The notes: generated by a model from the sequence alone, not told the origin. Positions 52,394 through 62,247 are shown, numbered from the stretch's first letter. The stretch is 64,000 bases of DNA from Actinomadura sp. KC06 (GCF_004348735.1 NZ_SMKT01000010.1:1-64000), one strand, 5' to 3'. A program made the numbers and translations.

Positions 52394-52471
52394 GATCGCA
52401 CTCCCTTTCTATGGTCTGACGACCCTTCCATGGTCTATCGATGACCCCGCCCGCGCTCCGTTTCGGCGCAG

Positions 52472-52861
52472 TCAGTCGTCGTCGTTGAAAAGCCGCTGCC
52501 GCGCGGACAGCAGCTCGATCTCCGGCCGTCCGGCCACGAACCGTTCGCACTGGTCGAGCACCTGGGTGCAGTTCGCGGCGCTGCCGGACACCACCGCCAC
52601 CCCGATCTCCGCCCTGCGGTACAGGTCGTTGCCGCCGGTCTCGGCGACCGCCACCCCCGGGAAGTGCTTGTGCACCTCGGCGATGATCGGCCGCAGGACG
52701 GACCGCTTCTGCTTCAGCGAGCGGACGTCCCCCAGCAGCAGGTCGAGTGTCAGCGCACCCACGTACACCTGGTCGATCACCTCGGGATCTTCAGAAGATG
52801 GAACGACGGAGGTCACCCGCCGTGTTCCCGGCGGCACCCTGAAGCGGGATGAGCCGGACAT
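52472..52861 (-). CDS. DUF503-family protein
   Basis: Up to 129 residues from ATG 52861. The conserved DUF503 core begins at VYVGALTLDLLLGDVRSLKQ, then KRSVLRPIIAEVHKHFPGVA, VAETGGNDLYRRAEIGVAVV. GTG 52780 would give a 102-residue protein nearer the usual family length. Neither start has a clear ribosome-binding site, so the N-terminus is unsettled. The function is unknown; it lies between infB and rbfA, as in many actinobacteria and firmicutes. Confidence 0.88.
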   Translation of the reverse strand: MSGSSRFRVPPGTRRVTSVVPSSEDPEVIDQVYVGALTLDLLLGDVRSLKQKRSVLRPIIAEVHKHFPGVAVAETGGNDLYRRAEIGVAVVSGSAANCTQVLDQCERFVAGRPEIELLSARQRLFNDDD

Positions 52862-52960
52862 GCCAGACGCCAGGCTAGAAGATCCGCCTGGCGCCGTGTC
52901 ACCGATTGAACGATCACATCACCCGTTGCCGGAGATACCGCCGGGACACCGCCGGAGATA

Positions 52961-53002
52961 CCGGGACGCGGGGACGTCCGCGCGGACGTCCCCGCGTCCC
53001 GG
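52961..53002 (-). terminator. 42-bp perfect palindrome after infB
   Basis: CCGGGACGCGGGGACGTCCG (52961-52980), CG, then its exact complement (52983-53002) make an uninterrupted 42-bp palindrome. It starts 11 bp past the infB stop on the minus strand, so termination or 3'-end stabilisation is the simplest role. No U-run follows. Two copies of GCCGGAGATACCG lie beside it (about 52929-52963). Confidence 0.75.
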
Positions 53003-53012
53003 TCACGAGACT

Positions 53013-56000
53013 TCAGTCGCGGGGCTTCTCCCGCATCTCGAAGCACTCGATGACATCTCCGAGCTTGATGTCGTTGTAGCCCACGCCGATACCGCACTCG
53101 AAGCCCTCGCGGACCTCGGTCGCGTCGTCCTTGAAGCGGCGCAGCGACGACACCGTGAGGTTGTCGGAGACCACGACGCCGTCGCGGACGAGGCGGGCCT
53201 TGGCGTTGCGCTGGATGACCCCCGAGGTGACCATCGAGCCGGCGACGCTGCCGATCCGCGGCACCTTGAAGATCTCGCGGATCTCCGCGGTGCCGAGCTG
53301 GACCTCCTCGAACTCCGGCTTGAGCATGCCCTTGAGGGCCGCCTCGATCTCCTCGATCGCCTGGTAGATGATCGAGTAGTACCGGATGTCGACGCCCTCG
53401 CGGTCGGCCAGATCCTGCGCGTTGCGCTCCGGCCGCACGTTGAAGCCGATGATGACCGCGCCCTCGGACGCCAGCGACAGGTTGACGTCGTCCTGGGTGA
53501 TCGCGCCGACGCCGCGGCGGATGATCCGCAGGTTGACCTCCTCGCCCACGTCGATCTTGAGGAGGGAGTCCTCCAGCGCCTCGACGGAACCGGACACGTC
53601 GCCCTTGAGGATGAGCAGCAGCTCCTGCCGCTCGCCCCGCTCCAGGTCCTTGAACAGCTCTTCGAGGGAGCTGCTCTTGCGACTCTTGAGCAGTTCGGCG
53701 TTGCGCTTGCGCGCGACCCGCTTGTCGGCGATCTGCCGGGCGACCCGGTCGTCCTCGACGACGAGGAAGTTGTCGCCCGCGCCGGGCACGGCCGCGAGGC
53801 CGAGCACCAGCACCGGACGGGACGGGCCCGCCTCCTGGACGTTGTTGCCGTTCTCGTCGAGCATCGCCCGGACGCGGCCGTGCGCCACGCCGCAGACGAT
53901 CGAGTCGCCGACCTGGAGGGTGCCGCGCTGCACCAGCACGGTCGCCACGGCGCCCCGGCCCTTGTCCAGGTGGGCCTCGATGGCCGAGCCCTGGGCGGGC
54001 ATGTCGGGGTTGGCCTTCAGGTCGAGCTCGGCGTCGGCGGTCAGGACGATCGCCTCCAGCAGCCCGTCGATGTTGAGCCGCTGCTTGGCGGACACGTCGA
54101 CGAACTGGGTGGAACCGCCGAACTCCTCGGCGACCAGGCCGTACTCGGTGAGCTGCGCGCGCACCTTGTTCGGGTCGGCGCCCTCGACGTCGATCTTGTT
54201 GACCGCGACGACGATCGGGACCCCGGCCGCGGTGGCGTGGTCGATCGCCTCGGTGGTCTGCGGCTTGACGCCGTCGTCGGCGGCGACCACCAGCACCACC
54301 AGGTCGGTGGTGTCGGCGCCGCGGGCCCGCATGGCGGTGAACGCCTCGTGGCCCGGGGTGTCGATGAAGGTGATCTTGCGCTCTTCGCCGTCGACCTCGG
54401 TCTCGACCTGGTAGGCGCCGATGTGCTGGGTGATGCCGCCGGCCTCGCCCGCCTGCACGTTGGCGCTCCGGACGGCGTCCAGCAGCTTGGTCTTGCCGTG
54501 GTCGACGTGACCCATGACGGTGACCACCGGCGGACGGGACTGGAGGTTCTCCTCGCCGCCCTCGTCCTCGCCGTACTCGATGTCGAACGACTCGAGGAGC
54601 TCGCGGTCCTCGTCCTCGGGGCTGACGACCTGGACGTCGAAGTCCAGCTCGAGCCCGAGCGCCATCAGGTCGTCGGGGTCGACGGACTGGGTCGCGGTGA
54701 CCATCTTGCCGAGATGCATCATGATCGCGACGAGCGACGCCGGGTTGGCGCCGATCTTCTCGGCGAAGTCGGTCAGGGACGCACCCTGCGGCAGCCGGAT
54801 GGTCTTGCCGTTGCCGCGCGGAGCGGAGACGCCGCCGACGGCGGGCGCCTGCATGTTCTCGAATTCCTGACGGCGCGCCCGCTTCGACTTGCGCCCGCGT
54901 GCGGGGCGTCCGCCGGGACGGCCGAACGCGCCCTGCGTGCCGCCGCGACCGCGACCGCCGCCGCCCGGACGGGGACCGCCGAAGCCGGGACGTCCACCGC
55001 CGCCGCCTCCGGCGCCCGTGCGGGGACCGCCGAAGCCGCCGCCGGGACGGCCGCCGCCACCGGGACCGCGACCGCCGCCGCCCGGACCGCGGCCACCGCC
55101 GCCGGGACCGCGACCGCCGCCGGGACCGCCGCGCCCTGGGGCGCCGCCGCCACCGCCGCCGGAAGGCCGCGAGGAAGGCATGTTCATCGGGCTCGGACGC
55201 GGGCCGCCCGGACGCGGCGGCATGCTGCCGCCGCCGGGGCTCGGCCGCGGGCCGCCGGGACCGGCGGCTCCGCCCGGCCTCGGACCGGGACGCGGGCCGC
55301 CCGGAGCGCCGCCGCCACCCGGGCGGTCACCGCCCTGGCGCGGACCCGGACGCGGGCCCGGCTTGGGCGCCTGGCCCATGCCGCTGGCGTTCGAGCTGAA
55401 CGGGTTGTTGCCCGGACGTGGGCGTCCGGGGCCGCGGCCGCCGCCGTCGGAGCGGGGGCCGGGACGCGGGCCCGGCTTGGGCGCGCGGGGACCCGGCTTC
55501 GGGCCGCCCGGCGCGCGGGTACCGGAACCGCCGGAACCGGACGCGGCCGGCGCGCTCGGGCCCTGCGCCGCGGGCGCGTCCACCGGCGTGCTCGGCACGG
55601 GCGGGACCGCGGGACGCGGCGGGGCCGGCTTAGCGCCGCCGCCGGGACCACCCGGACCGCCTTGACCACCCTGACCGCCACCTGGGGCGGCCGGGGCGCC
55701 TGGGGCGCTCGGGGCCGGCTTGGGCGCGGGCGGGCGCGGCCCGGCGGGCCGCGGGGCCTGCTGCCGCGTGCCCTGAGAATCGGAGGGGCCGCCGGACGGT
55801 CCCGGACGCGGCGCGCCCGGACGCGGACCCGAAGGACGCTTCGGGGCGGCCCGCTTGTCCCCCTGCTGGGAGGACGACGAATTTGAGAAGGCTTCTTTCA
55901 GCCTGCGTTCGACCGGCGCCTCGATCGTGGAGGACGCTGACCTGACGAACTCGCCCATCTCTTTGAGCTTGGCCATGACGACCTTGCTCTCTACACCGAA

Positions 56001-56036
56001 CTCCTTGGCGAGTTCGTACACCCGGACCTTGGCCAC
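53013..56036 (-). CDS. infB: Translation initiation factor IF-2
   Basis: A 1007-residue GTPase from GTG 56036. The N-terminal IF2N helix bundle ([20 protein letters not shown]) is followed by a roughly 330-residue Gly/Pro/Arg-rich, probably disordered region (about 60-390). A second IF2N motif follows ([20 protein letters not shown]). The G domain has G1 GHVDHGKT near residue 512, G3 DTPGHEAF and G4 NKID. Domains II, C1 and C2 complete it. It places fMet-tRNA on the 30S subunit. It sits in the rimP-nusA-ylxR-infB order. Confidence 0.97.
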   Translation of the reverse strand: MAKVRVYELAKEFGVESKVVMAKLKEMGEFVRSASSTIEAPVERRLKEAFSNSSSSQQGDKRAAPKRPSGPRPGAPRPGPSGGPSDSQGTRQQAPRPAGPRPPAPKPAPSAPGAPAAPGGGQGGQGGPGGPGGGAKPAPPRPAVPPVPSTPVDAPAAQGPSAPAASGSGGSGTRAPGGPKPGPRAPKPGPRPGPRSDGGGRGPGRPRPGNNPFSSNASGMGQAPKPGPRPGPRQGGDRPGGGGAPGGPRPGPRPGGAAGPGGPRPSPGGGSMPPRPGGPRPSPMNMPSSRPSGGGGGGAPGRGGPGGGRGPGGGGRGPGGGGRGPGGGGRPGGGFGGPRTGAGGGGGGRPGFGGPRPGGGGRGRGGTQGAFGRPGGRPARGRKSKRARRQEFENMQAPAVGGVSAPRGNGKTIRLPQGASLTDFAEKIGANPASLVAIMMHLGKMVTATQSVDPDDLMALGLELDFDVQVVSPEDEDRELLESFDIEYGEDEGGEENLQSRPPVVTVMGHVDHGKTKLLDAVRSANVQAGEAGGITQHIGAYQVETEVDGEERKITFIDTPGHEAFTAMRARGADTTDLVVLVVAADDGVKPQTTEAIDHATAAGVPIVVAVNKIDVEGADPNKVRAQLTEYGLVAEEFGGSTQFVDVSAKQRLNIDGLLEAIVLTADAELDLKANPDMPAQGSAIEAHLDKGRGAVATVLVQRGTLQVGDSIVCGVAHGRVRAMLDENGNNVQEAGPSRPVLVLGLAAVPGAGDNFLVVEDDRVARQIADKRVARKRNAELLKSRKSSSLEELFKDLERGERQELLLILKGDVSGSVEALEDSLLKIDVGEEVNLRIIRRGVGAITQDDVNLSLASEGAVIIGFNVRPERNAQDLADREGVDIRYYSIIYQAIEEIEAALKGMLKPEFEEVQLGTAEIREIFKVPRIGSVAGSMVTSGVIQRNAKARLVRDGVVVSDNLTVSSLRRFKDDATEVREGFECGIGVGYNDIKLGDVIECFEMREKPRD

Positions 56037-56170
56037 TGCACTCCCTACTCGGTCCGGGGGTGCGGCCTCCGGACCGTCGCTAACTTGCCGTACTCATAGC
56101 GGCGTGCTCATCGAGCGCTCATAGCAATCTCGACCTGCTTCCGACTAGACGTCGCTTACCTTCGGCCATA

Positions 56171-56455
56171 TCAGCCATCCTGCTGCTGCGCGGCGCGTGC
56201 CGCAAGCCGAGCCCGCAGCGCACCGGCGTCGAGCGGCCCCGGAAGGCGGAACGCCCTCGGGAACGCCCGACGTCGCTCTGCGAGCTCGAGACATCCCGGA
56301 TCGGGGTGCAGATGCGCGCCCCGTCCCGGCAGCCGCCCACGCGGATCGGGGACGATGACGCCCTCGACCACTACCAGGCGCAGCAAGTCGGACTTGACCG
56401 AACGAACCCGACAGCCCACACACGTGCGGACAGGGGCCGATCGGCCATGTGTCAT
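56171..56455 (-). CDS. ylxR: YlxR-family (DUF448) protein
   Basis: A 94-residue protein; ATG 56455 (MTHGRSAPVRTCVGCRVRSV) puts the conserved RTCVGCR near the start. LLRLVVVEGVIVPDPRGRLP, GRGAHLHPDPGCLELAERRR and AFPRAF match the family. YlxR is a small RNA-binding protein of uncertain role, reported to influence RNase P or nucleoid function in some bacteria. It starts 4 bp after the nusA stop. Confidence 0.92.
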   Translation of the reverse strand: MTHGRSAPVRTCVGCRVRSVKSDLLRLVVVEGVIVPDPRGRLPGRGAHLHPDPGCLELAERRRAFPRAFRLPGPLDAGALRARLAARAAQQQDG

Positions 56456-56459
56456 GAGT

Positions 56460-57557
56460 CTACCGCGCCGACGCGTCGGCGGGACCGGTCGCATGCGCTC
56501 CTGGCGTAGAAGATCCAGATTCGCCGGGCTCGGCGGCCTTGGTGGCCGTTTCCCCGGACGCGGCGGACTGCCCCGGCGCGGCCCCCTGCTCGGGCTCGGT
56601 GTCGGACCTGATGTCGATCCGCCAGCCGGTGAGCCGGGCTGCCAGCCGGGCGTTCTGGCCCTCCTTGCCGATCGCGAGGGACAGCTGGTAATCGGGCACG
56701 ATCACCCGGGCGACCCGGGCGTCGGCGTCGACCACCTCCACATGCGAAACCCGCGCGGGCGACAGCGCATTCCCGACGAACTCCGCCGGGTCCTCCGACC
56801 AGTCCACGATGTCGATCTTCTCGCCGTGCAGCTCGGCCATCACGTTGCGGACGCGGCTGCCGAGCGGGCCGATGCAGGCGCCCTTGGCGTTCACACCCGC
56901 CTTCCGGGAGCGCACCGCGATCTTGGTGCGGTGGCCGGCCTCGCGGGCGATCGCCGCGATCTCCACGGTGCCGTCCGCGATCTCCGGGACCTCTAGCGCG
57001 AACAGCTTGCGCACGAGGTTCGGGTGCGTCCTGGACAGCTGGATGGACGGGCCGCGGTGGCCCTTGCGGACCTGCACGACGTAGGCGCGCAGCCGCTCGC
57101 CGTGCTCGTACTGCTCGCCGGGCACCTGCTCCTGCGGCGGCAGGACGGCCTCGATCTTGCCGAGGTCGACCAGCACGTTCCGCGGGTCCTTGCCCTGCTG
57201 GATGATGCCGCTGACGATGTCGCCCTCGCGTCCGGCGTACTCGCCGAACGTCAGCTCGTCCTCGGCGTCGCGGAGGCGCTGCAGGATCACCTGCTTGGCG
57301 GTGGTGGCCGCGATGCGCCCGAACCCCGTCGGGGTGTCGTCGTACTCTCCGACGGGCTCGCCTTCCTCGTCGGTCTCGGTCGCCCACACGGTGACGTGGC
57401 CGCTCTGGCGGTCCAGTTCGACGCGGGCCTTGGGGGCCGCGCCCTCCGTCCGGTGGTAGGCGATCAGCAGAGCGTCTTCGATGGCCTTGACGGCCACGTC
57501 GAGCGAGATGTCCTTCTCGCTCTCCAGGCCCCGCAGGGCGGTCATGTCGATGTCCAC
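56460..57557 (-). CDS. nusA: Transcription termination/antitermination factor NusA
   Basis: A 365-residue protein from ATG 57557. The N-terminal RNAP-binding domain ([20 protein letters not shown]) is followed by S1 ([20 protein letters not shown]), KH1 ([20 protein letters not shown]) and KH2 ([20 protein letters not shown]). A Ser/Gly/Ala/Glu-rich tail of about 35 residues follows. It lacks the C-terminal acidic repeats of proteobacterial NusA, which is normal for actinobacteria. Confidence 0.96.
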   Translation of the reverse strand: MDIDMTALRGLESEKDISLDVAVKAIEDALLIAYHRTEGAAPKARVELDRQSGHVTVWATETDEEGEPVGEYDDTPTGFGRIAATTAKQVILQRLRDAEDELTFGEYAGREGDIVSGIIQQGKDPRNVLVDLGKIEAVLPPQEQVPGEQYEHGERLRAYVVQVRKGHRGPSIQLSRTHPNLVRKLFALEVPEIADGTVEIAAIAREAGHRTKIAVRSRKAGVNAKGACIGPLGSRVRNVMAELHGEKIDIVDWSEDPAEFVGNALSPARVSHVEVVDADARVARVIVPDYQLSLAIGKEGQNARLAARLTGWRIDIRSDTEPEQGAAPGQSAASGETATKAAEPGESGSSTPGAHATGPADASAR

Positions 57558-57570
57558 GAGGTTCCCCCCT

Positions 57571-58215
57571 CTAGTCCGGCTCAGCCGGAGAACGCGTTCC
57601 CTCGGCCGTGCCCGCAGGGTGTTTGAACTCCACCTGCACTCGGCCGCGCCCCAGCTCGCCCAGGCCGAACCGCCGCCGGACGGTCTCCGTCGCGGCGGCC
57701 TTCGGCCCGGCCTTTCCCGGCCCGGCCGATTTCGGTCCAGCGGACTTGCCGCCCTTGGCCCCGGCTCCCTTGTTCCGGCGCTTCTGGACGACGTCGATCT
57801 CCACGGCCTCGTCGTCGGCCGCGACCACGCGGCCCTCGACCTGGCCTCCCTCGGTCAGCGGGGCGACGACCAGCCGGCCGACGGCACGGCGCCAGTGCCG
57901 CGGCTCGGTGAGGGGGCGGTCGACGCCCGGGGAGGTCACCTCCAGCACGTAGGGCGAGGTCCCCATGACATCGGCGGCGTCGAGCAGCTCGGAGGCCGTC
58001 TCGCTGATCGCGGCGATGTCGTCGAGGCCGACGCCGTTGTCGCCGTCCACGACGACCCGCACGAGGCGGCGCCGGCCGGCGGGCCGCACGTCGACCTCCT
58101 CCAGGTCGAAGCCGGCCTCGCCCACCGCGGGCGCGAGCAGCCTGGTCAGCTCGGCGGCGTCGGCGCGCGCCGGGCGCCCCCCTTGAGCGCGGCCGCCGCG
58201 GGACTCGACGCTCAT
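57571..58215 (-). CDS. rimP: Ribosome maturation factor RimP
   Basis: A 214-residue protein from ATG 58215. The N-terminal domain has [20 protein letters not shown] and [40 protein letters not shown] is the family signature. A roughly 35-residue Lys/Gly/Pro/Ala-rich insert ([20 protein letters not shown]) sits within the C-terminal SH3-like domain. It assists 30S assembly and leads the nusA-infB operon. Confidence 0.95.
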   Translation of the reverse strand: MSVESRGGRAQGGRPARADAAELTRLLAPAVGEAGFDLEEVDVRPAGRRRLVRVVVDGDNGVGLDDIAAISETASELLDAADVMGTSPYVLEVTSPGVDRPLTEPRHWRRAVGRLVVAPLTEGGQVEGRVVAADDEAVEIDVVQKRRNKGAGAKGGKSAGPKSAGPGKAGPKAAATETVRRRFGLGELGRGRVQVEFKHPAGTAEGTRSPAEPD

Positions 58216-58463
58216 GGGACCCTCCTCCTGTTGTGCCGCCAGCGACCTGTCGTGCCGCCTGCGGAGCGTGCCGCCTGCGATCGCGGACGTCGCCGCTCGT
58301 ACCTTGACACCTCAAGACTATCGACAGCCGGGGACCGCAGCGGTTTTTCGATCGGCTCACCGGCGCGGCGGATATGGAATGCTTGAGCAGGCCCGATGGA
58401 CGAGTCCCGGGAGCCGGGCCGCAGAGGGCCGCCGCCACCACTCCACCGGGTGAGGAGACTCCC

Positions 58464-59513
58464 TTGCCAGAGGCCGTGTCGCGCCCGCCCGAATCCGTGT
58501 CCCGCCAGCCGGAATCCATGTCGTACCAGCCAGAGTCCGTGTCGCGTCCGCCAGAATCGGTGTCGCGGCGCGCGCTGCTGGGCCGGGGGGCGGCGCTGGG
58601 CGGGGGAGCGCTCGTCCTGCCGTGGCTGGTGGGCTGCGCGGCGGAGGCCGCGGCGCCGCGCGAGGACGTGCCGACGCTGGTCGGCGCGATCGCGTCCGAG
58701 CAGAACCTGATCGCCACTTATGAGGCGGCGCGGTCGGTGAACACGTCGCTGGCCGGACGGCTGGAGCCCGTCCTGGCCCATCACCGGGAGCATCTCGCCG
58801 TCCTGAAGCGCCATTACGTGCCGGGGTCGGGCGACCGGGCCGGCGAGGGCGGCGCCATCCCGGCTCCCAGCGCGTCCCCTGTGCCGCGGGGCGGCGCTGT
58901 CTTCGTGGTGTTGCGGGAGGCGGAGGAGCGCGCCGCCGAGGAGCGCAGGGCCGAGGCCGCCAAGGCGGCTCCGGGGCTGGCCCAGCTGCTGGCGAGCATC
59001 GGCGCGTGCGAGGCGGGCCATGCCATGAGGGTGAAGGGGCAGGCCCCGCGGGTGCGGTCGAAGTCCGGCGCAGAGGCCGTCCAGTCGGCGCTGGCCGCCG
59101 AGCACGCGGCGGTGTACGGGTACGGGGTGCTCGGGGCGCGGCTGCAGGGGCCGCTCCGGCAGACCGCGAAAGCCGTCTGGAACGCCCACCGTGCCCAGCG
59201 CGACACGCTGATCTCGCTTCTGTCCGGCACACCGGTCGCCGCGGCGGCCGTCTACGAGCTGCCGGTCAAGGTCACCTCGGTGCGCAGCGCCGCTCAGCTC
59301 GCGGCGGCCTTGGAGGACGATCTGGTCCCCGCCTACATCGGTCTCGTCGGCGTCTCAGCCCCTGACCTGCGGGCCTTCGCCGCCGACGGCGCGCAGCGGG
59401 CCGCGGCGCGATCGGCCGCCTGGCGCGGCAAGGCGGGCGCGCCGATGCCGCGGGACGCGTTTCCCGGGCTGCCGTCCTCGGCGCTTTCCCCGCGCTCCGA
59501 ATCGGGTGAGTGA
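58464..59513 (+). CDS. Tat-exported DUF4439 ferritin-like lipoprotein
   Basis: A 349-residue protein if started at TTG 58464, which has GAGGAG 5-6 nt upstream; ATG 58374 in the same frame is possible, and GTG 58560 would start directly at the signal. Five repeats of a seven-residue unit (ESVSRPP-like) precede a twin-arginine signal SRRALLGRGAALGGG and a lipobox LVGC. The mature part is helical, with two copies of a ferritin-like pattern (AIASEQNLIATYEAARSVNT; QSALAAEHAAVYGYGVLGAR), matching DUF4439. It should be an outer-face lipoprotein; metal binding is unproven. Confidence 0.85.
   Translation: MPEAVSRPPESVSRQPESMSYQPESVSRPPESVSRRALLGRGAALGGGALVLPWLVGCAAEAAAPREDVPTLVGAIASEQNLIATYEAARSVNTSLAGRLEPVLAHHREHLAVLKRHYVPGSGDRAGEGGAIPAPSASPVPRGGAVFVVLREAEERAAEERRAEAAKAAPGLAQLLASIGACEAGHAMRVKGQAPRVRSKSGAEAVQSALAAEHAAVYGYGVLGARLQGPLRQTAKAVWNAHRAQRDTLISLLSGTPVAAAAVYELPVKVTSVRSAAQLAAALEDDLVPAYIGLVGVSAPDLRAFAADGAQRAAARSAAWRGKAGAPMPRDAFPGLPSSALSPRSESGE
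58470..58568 (+). repeat. 21-bp tandem repeat encoding a heptapeptide
   Basis: Units begin at 58470, 58491, 58512, 58533 and 58554, each 21 bp in frame, encoding EAVSRPP, ESVSRQP, ESMSYQP, ESVSRPP and ESVSRRA. Each unit holds an in-frame GTG or ATG at the same place. The last unit merges with the twin-arginine motif, so the array seems copied from the signal peptide's own start. Confidence 0.85.
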
Positions 59514-59599
59514 TCTTCCGCACCCCGGGAACGAAGTGCCCGATTTATCGCGTTCATCCTTTTACATGGGGATGACTCGGGGGAGGAGTCCAGATCGGC

Positions 59600-59923
59600 A
59601 TGACCACGATTCCGCAGGGGAGCGCCCTCGATGAACTCCGGGCGGCCTACCACGAACAGCTGACGCAGCTCGCCGCCGAGCGCGACGCCGCCCGGCGCCA
59701 GGCGCGCAGGGCCCAGGCCCAGGCCGACGTGGCGCGGGCCGATCTCGCCAGTTTGAAGAGCCGCGTCCACGAGCTGCTGAACGCCGCCGCACGGCACCTT
59801 CCGGACCTTCCGGCCGTGGAGGCTCCCGCGGCGCAGCGGGCCCTTCCGGCCGCGTCCGGCTCCGCCGGTTCTGACGAGTCTGGTTCCGCTGAGTCCGGTG
59901 AACGTCCCGCCCGAGCCGCCTGA
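59600..59923 (+). CDS. Coiled-coil hypothetical protein (107 aa)
   Basis: ATG 59600 follows GGAGGAG. Residues about 8-65 are a charged, Ala/Arg/Gln-rich helix with coiled-coil character (LDELRAAYHEQLTQLAAERD, then AARRQARRAQAQADVARADL). The rest is a Ser/Gly/Glu/Pro tail. A perfect terminator follows. No family recognised; scaffolding or nucleic-acid contact are guesses. Confidence 0.7.
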   Translation: MTTIPQGSALDELRAAYHEQLTQLAAERDAARRQARRAQAQADVARADLASLKSRVHELLNAAARHLPDLPAVEAPAAQRALPAASGSAGSDESGSAESGERPARAA

Positions 59924-59953
59924 CCCGGGAGGAACGGCCCCGACAAGGGCCGT

Positions 59954-59991
59954 CGGAGACCGCCGGGAACGCCTGTTCCCGGCGGTCTCCG
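59954..59991 (+). terminator. 17-bp perfect hairpin terminator
   Basis: CGGAGACCGCCGGGAAC (59954-59970), loop GCCT, and the exact complement (59975-59991), 31 bp after the coiled-coil gene. Confidence 0.88.
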
Positions 59992-60009
59992 CCGTCCGGG
60001 ACGAGGCTG

Positions 60010-60015
60010 TAAGGT
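60010..60015 (+). promoter_or_regulatory. -10 element TAAGGT for a leaderless methyltransferase transcript
   Basis: TAAGGT, 7 nt, then ATG 60023; no ribosome-binding site. Confidence 0.55.
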
Positions 60016-60022
60016 CGGGCGA

Positions 60023-61087
60023 ATGACCGCGTACGGCCTCCTCGTCTCCCCCTCGCACAACCGGGTCTACGCCCAGGCCGCCGCCGCGCTGGTGAAGGCG
60101 GAGCTGACGGTGTTCAGCGAGCGGGCACTGGACGGGCGCGTCCGCGATGTCCAGGAGACCGCGATCGGCGGCGTCCCGTACGTGACGTTCTCCGCCGACG
60201 AGCTGACGGAGCAGGACGTCCGCCTCCTGTCGAACCTGTCGTCGCTGTACGCGCTCTTCCGGATCGAGGACGAGCTTCTCCGTCCCGTCACGCTCCAGCC
60301 GCTCGACCTGTTCGGCAGCGACCTCCTCACCATCCAGAAGTACTCGGGCAAGACGAACGAGTACTTCACCAAGCTGCTGCTGAACGTCACCGCGATGGCG
60401 ACCGACTCCCCCATGGACCTGGTCACCGGGCGTCCACGCGTCCTCGACCCCATGTGCGGCCGCGGCACGACCCTCAACCAGGCCATGATGTACGGCCTGG
60501 ACGCCGCCGGGATCGACATCGACGGCAAGGACTTCGACGCCTACGCCGCCTTCATCAAGACCTGGCTGAAGAACAACCGGGTCAAGCACCAGGCCGAGGT
60601 CGCCAACGTCCGCCGCGAGAAAGCCGTCCTCGGACGCCGCCTGCACGTGACCCTCGGCGCGTCCAAGGAGCGCTACAAGAGCGGCGAGACGATGGAGATC
60701 ACCGTCGTGAACGCCGATTCCCTCGATGCCGGGAAGTTCTTCCGGCCAGGGTCGTTCGACATGATCGTGACGGACGCGCCGTACGGGGTGCAGCATGGGA
60801 GCCGTCCCAAGGGCGGGCAGGGGCAGCGGGGACGGAAGGGCAAGCTGCACCTGTCGCGCAGCCCTGTCGAGCTCCTCACGGCCGCCGTTCCCGAATGGGC
60901 CCGGCTACTGCGCTCCGGCGGCGCCATCGGCATCTCGTGGAACACGTATGTGGGGCGCCGTGAGGAGCTTGCGGACGTCCTCGCGTCCAACGGGCTGGAC
61001 GTCCAGGACTCCGACGCCTACCGCGGCTTCCGCCACCGCGTCGACCAGGCCATCACCCGCGACCTCATCACCGCCCGCAAGCCCTGA
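60023..61087 (+). CDS. TRM11/Trm14-like RNA guanine-N2 methyltransferase
   Basis: A 354-residue protein. The catalytic domain has SAM motif I VLDPMCGRGTTLNQAMMYGL (near residue 140), GIDIDGKDFDAY for the ribose Asp, and motif IV DMIVTDAPYGVQHGS (near 250), a DAPY variant of the N/DPPY motif. The first 110 residues are distinct from the usual THUMP domain. The basic loop GSRPKGGQGQRGRKGKLHL suggests RNA contact. The family methylates guanine N2 in tRNA or rRNA; the exact base is unknown. Confidence 0.85.
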   Translation: MTAYGLLVSPSHNRVYAQAAAALVKAELTVFSERALDGRVRDVQETAIGGVPYVTFSADELTEQDVRLLSNLSSLYALFRIEDELLRPVTLQPLDLFGSDLLTIQKYSGKTNEYFTKLLLNVTAMATDSPMDLVTGRPRVLDPMCGRGTTLNQAMMYGLDAAGIDIDGKDFDAYAAFIKTWLKNNRVKHQAEVANVRREKAVLGRRLHVTLGASKERYKSGETMEITVVNADSLDAGKFFRPGSFDMIVTDAPYGVQHGSRPKGGQGQRGRKGKLHLSRSPVELLTAAVPEWARLLRSGGAIGISWNTYVGRREELADVLASNGLDVQDSDAYRGFRHRVDQAITRDLITARKP

Positions 61088-61114
61088 CCAGCACCGCCTG
61101 CGCGCGCCTCGCGG

Positions 61115-61816
61115 TCATGGAGCGTGCCAGCGTTCGATGTGCGGGAGCAGCTCGTCCAGGCCGTGGATGAGGGCGTCGGGCGGCGTGAGGCCGGGACGCT
61201 CGAAGGCGTGGGTGGTCTGGTGCCGGATCTGGACGGCGCGCAGCCCGGCGGACTTGGCGCCGTGGATGTCGTCGTACGGGCGGTCGCCGACGTAGACGCA
61301 GGACGCGGGATCGGTGGCGCCGACGGCGTCCATGGCGGCGCGGAACGCCTTGGCGTGCGGTTTCGTCCAGGGGATCTCGCTGGAGTAGACGGCGCCGTCG
61401 AGCAGGTGCAGGACGTCGTCGCGGGCGAAGATCCGCTCGTGCAGCTCGCGCGACCAGATGGTGTTGGACAGGACGCCGACGCGGATGCCGCGCTCGCGGA
61501 GGGCGTTGAACAGGCCGGGGACGGCGGGGTCGGTGTGGGTGTGCGGCGTCCAGGTCTCGAAATGGGTGGCGAGGAGCGCTTCGGTGGCCTCGACGCCGGC
61601 GATCTCGAAGACCTCGGCGAGGGTGGCGCTGCGCTGCTCCTCGTCGCAGCGGCGGCCGAGCGCCAGCTCCGCGTCGGCGAGCGCGGCCGCGGCCTTCTCG
61701 ACGTCGTCCGGGGGCAGGTGGGCGGTGCAGATCGCGCGCCACAGGTCGGCCAGTTCGATGTCGTGCCACGGGGTCAGCGTGCCGCCCCAGTCGAAGATCA
61801 CAGCTTGTACGCCCAT
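61115..61816 (-). CDS. HAD-superfamily hydrolase (subfamily IA) with DWGGT motif I
   Basis: A 233-residue protein from ATG 61816. Motif I is VIFDWGGTLTPW: nucleophile Asp9 is kept but the second Asp of DxD is Gly11. Motif II is VGVLSNTIWSRE, motif III the lysine in PWTKPHAKAFRAAM, and motif IV VYVGDRPYDDIHGAKSAGLR. Phosphonatase-type HADs also lack the second Asp (DWAGT), so a C-P or non-phosphoester substrate is possible. The cap is alpha-helical (about 20-95). It is divergent from the acidic small protein. Confidence 0.88.
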   Translation of the reverse strand: MGVQAVIFDWGGTLTPWHDIELADLWRAICTAHLPPDDVEKAAAALADAELALGRRCDEEQRSATLAEVFEIAGVEATEALLATHFETWTPHTHTDPAVPGLFNALRERGIRVGVLSNTIWSRELHERIFARDDVLHLLDGAVYSSEIPWTKPHAKAFRAAMDAVGATDPASCVYVGDRPYDDIHGAKSAGLRAVQIRHQTTHAFERPGLTPPDALIHGLDELLPHIERWHAP

Positions 61817-61823
61817 GCTCCGG

Positions 61824-61829
61824 ATCGTA
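61824..61829 (-). promoter_or_regulatory. -10 element TACGAT for a leaderless HAD transcript
   Basis: On the minus strand TACGAT lies exactly 7 nt before ATG 61816. GGAG within those 7 nt is too close to act as a ribosome-binding site. Confidence 0.5.
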
Positions 61830-61977
61830 ACCACCCGCGCGGCATGGACGATCACTCCCGAACGCGACGCTTTCGTCCACCGGGACGGGAGGTTTCGTCC
61901 GGCGCGAGCGGGAGTAGGGCGGCCGTCAGCGGGGATACCGGTCCGATCAGCGGAAACCGACACGGACTGGAGGAGCC

Positions 61978-62247
61978 ATGAGGGCGCGCAAGCCCGGTGA
62001 GGCCAGGGACTTCCGCGACGACATCGACGACATGGGCGACAACACCCAGGACGAGCAGATCGGCCTGACGGAGGAGTACGTCACCGACCCGCCCGAGGAG
62101 TTGGAGATCGAGGAGCCCCAGCAGAGCAGGGACGGGCTGGGCATCACCGAGTACGAGCGGCAGACGGCCAGGGAGGGCGACGACGAGCGGCCCCGACCGG
62201 ACACGCCCGCCGAGTCCGACGCCGTCAACCCCACCCGGAGACCATGA
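61978..62247 (+). CDS. Small acidic hypothetical protein (89 aa)
   Basis: ATG 61978 follows GGAGGA at 4-5 nt spacing. The protein is hydrophilic and strongly acidic (DFRDDIDDMGDNTQDEQIGL, TEEYVTDPPEELEIEEPQQS), and likely disordered. No membrane segment or catalytic pattern is seen. I do not recognise a family with confidence. It is convergent with the secreted protein gene. Confidence 0.7.
   Translation: MRARKPGEARDFRDDIDDMGDNTQDEQIGLTEEYVTDPPEELEIEEPQQSRDGLGITEYERQTAREGDDERPRPDTPAESDAVNPTRRP

Noticed and set aside
52266-55886. A plus-strand open frame of about 1200 codons
   Set aside because: Antisense to infB. Its Gly/Arg/Thr runs mirror the Pro/Gly-rich IF2 linker.
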